Virus record (IMG/VR): IMGVR_UViG_3300032093_007659 | Coordinates: 1-31,434 of that record | DNA from: a virus | Strand: one strand, 5' to 3' | Length of the DNA stretch: 31,434 bases | Part shown: in pieces, positions 31,189-31,434 of the stretch | Numbering within the stretch: position 1 is the first letter of the stretch | Layout of the letters: each line of letters opens with the position of its first letter | Notes under the pieces: model-generated | Database searches by the model: none | The model's input: only the letters and a program-made list of their open reading frames with translations | Told to the model about the DNA's origin: nothing | Translations under genes and position numbers: made by a program

Positions 31189-31434
31189 ATTCCTAAACCA
31201 TTTAACCATTCTAAAAGTATATACGAAATCTTATACCCTACAAACGCCCCAAAAGCAGATGAATAGGGAAATACAATCAACTTACCCAAATCGGTAACAT
31301 ACTTTGGACGGTTCACAATCTTACCCATAAAAGTGTAATATGTTATATACCCAATCAATACCGCTAAATCCGTCCGAGTGGCAATAAATACGACTAAGGT
31401 TGCACCCAAAAATCCAAAAATGAAATTATCCCTA
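31185..31434 (-). CDS. Membrane protein, 5' end cut by window edge
   Basis: The frame is open to the right edge, so the gene is probably truncated here: codons before the first start-like TTG (31409) continue with ...DNFIFGFLGATLVVF. The visible part has three hydrophobic segments (ATLVVFIATRTDLAVLIGYITYYTF; FPYSSAFGAFVGYKISYILL), suggesting a polytopic inner-membrane protein. The function is unknown. Its stop overlaps the lipoprotein start. Confidence 0.6.
   Translation of the reverse strand, partial: RDNFIFGFLGATLVVFIATRTDLAVLIGYITYYTFMGKIVNRPKYVTDLGKLIVFPYSSAFGAFVGYKISYILLEWLNGLGI

Noticed and set aside
1-31434. CRISPR array, tRNA genes, insertion sequences or attachment sites
   Set aside because: I saw no spaced direct repeats, no tRNA cloverleaf apart from the tRNA-like part of the tmRNA, no transposase and no terminal inverted repeats.

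Overview
The window looks like part of the genome of a large tailed phage (or phage-like element) with a Bacteroidota host. It is AT-rich and densely packed. Nearly every gene lies on the minus strand, and neighbours commonly join by ATGA or TAATG overlaps or by a TAA-T-ATG junction. A PhoH-family ATPase, two unrelated DNA methyltransferases, a tmRNA and many short ORFs of unknown function fit a phage. The host call rests on three points. Start codons lack Shine-Dalgarno sequences and sit behind A/T-rich leaders. Three candidate promoters match the Bacteroidota pattern TTTG/TTGG, 19-20 nt, TAnnTTTG. The tmRNA begins with a GGTTTTGACAG-type 5' segment. I recognise no capsid, tail, portal or terminase gene, so the phage assignment is an inference.

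Layout from left to right. At 38-1003 is the only plus-strand gene, of unknown function, converging on a tmRNA (1006-1387). The tmRNA lies 2 nt after a DNA methyltransferase gene (1390-2949) that has its own promoter. From 18937 down to 3004 is a tightly packed minus-strand run. Its core (3004-17852) is an accessory biosynthetic or modification cassette: an amidinotransferase, an RmlC-type sugar epimerase, three SGNH-like hydrolases, two likely glycosyltransferases, two sulfotransferase-like proteins, six Fe(II)/2-oxoglutarate-type oxygenases, a flavin-dependent halogenase, an APS kinase, an HxGH nucleotidyltransferase, a DUF2061-like membrane protein, a small Cys-rich (zinc-binding) protein, and an ATP-grasp-like protein that ends in a Hint-like cleavage motif followed by a Cys/Tyr/Gly-rich 30-residue tail. 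The run begins with PhoH and a small protein.

From 18955 to 22355 are a 576-aa probable virion protein, a fourth SGNH-like protein and two small unknowns. From 22430 to 24181 is a small-gene operon bounded by a promoter (24204-24234) and a terminator (22379-22408). From 24316 to 31434 are a 499-aa coiled-coil protein, a second methyltransferase carrying three homing-endonuclease-type DNA-binding repeats, and many small soluble or membrane proteins including a lipoprotein. The last gene runs off the right edge.

The most unusual observation is that 14 of the 18 coding sequences between 4576 and 15875 end in the same short C-terminal motif, roughly K-[S/T]-[L/I]-[L/I]-COOH, although they belong to unrelated enzyme families. 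No other gene in the window ends this way. The codons, the stop codons and the distance to the next start all differ, so the constraint appears to act on the peptide. I infer a shared docking, packaging or targeting tag that brings a set of modifying enzymes to one place. The APS kinase could make PAPS for the sulfotransferases. The halogenase, oxygenases and sulfotransferases have possible substrates in the Trp, Pro and Tyr residues of the Cys-rich tail, but a glycan or other virion or cell-surface target is equally possible.
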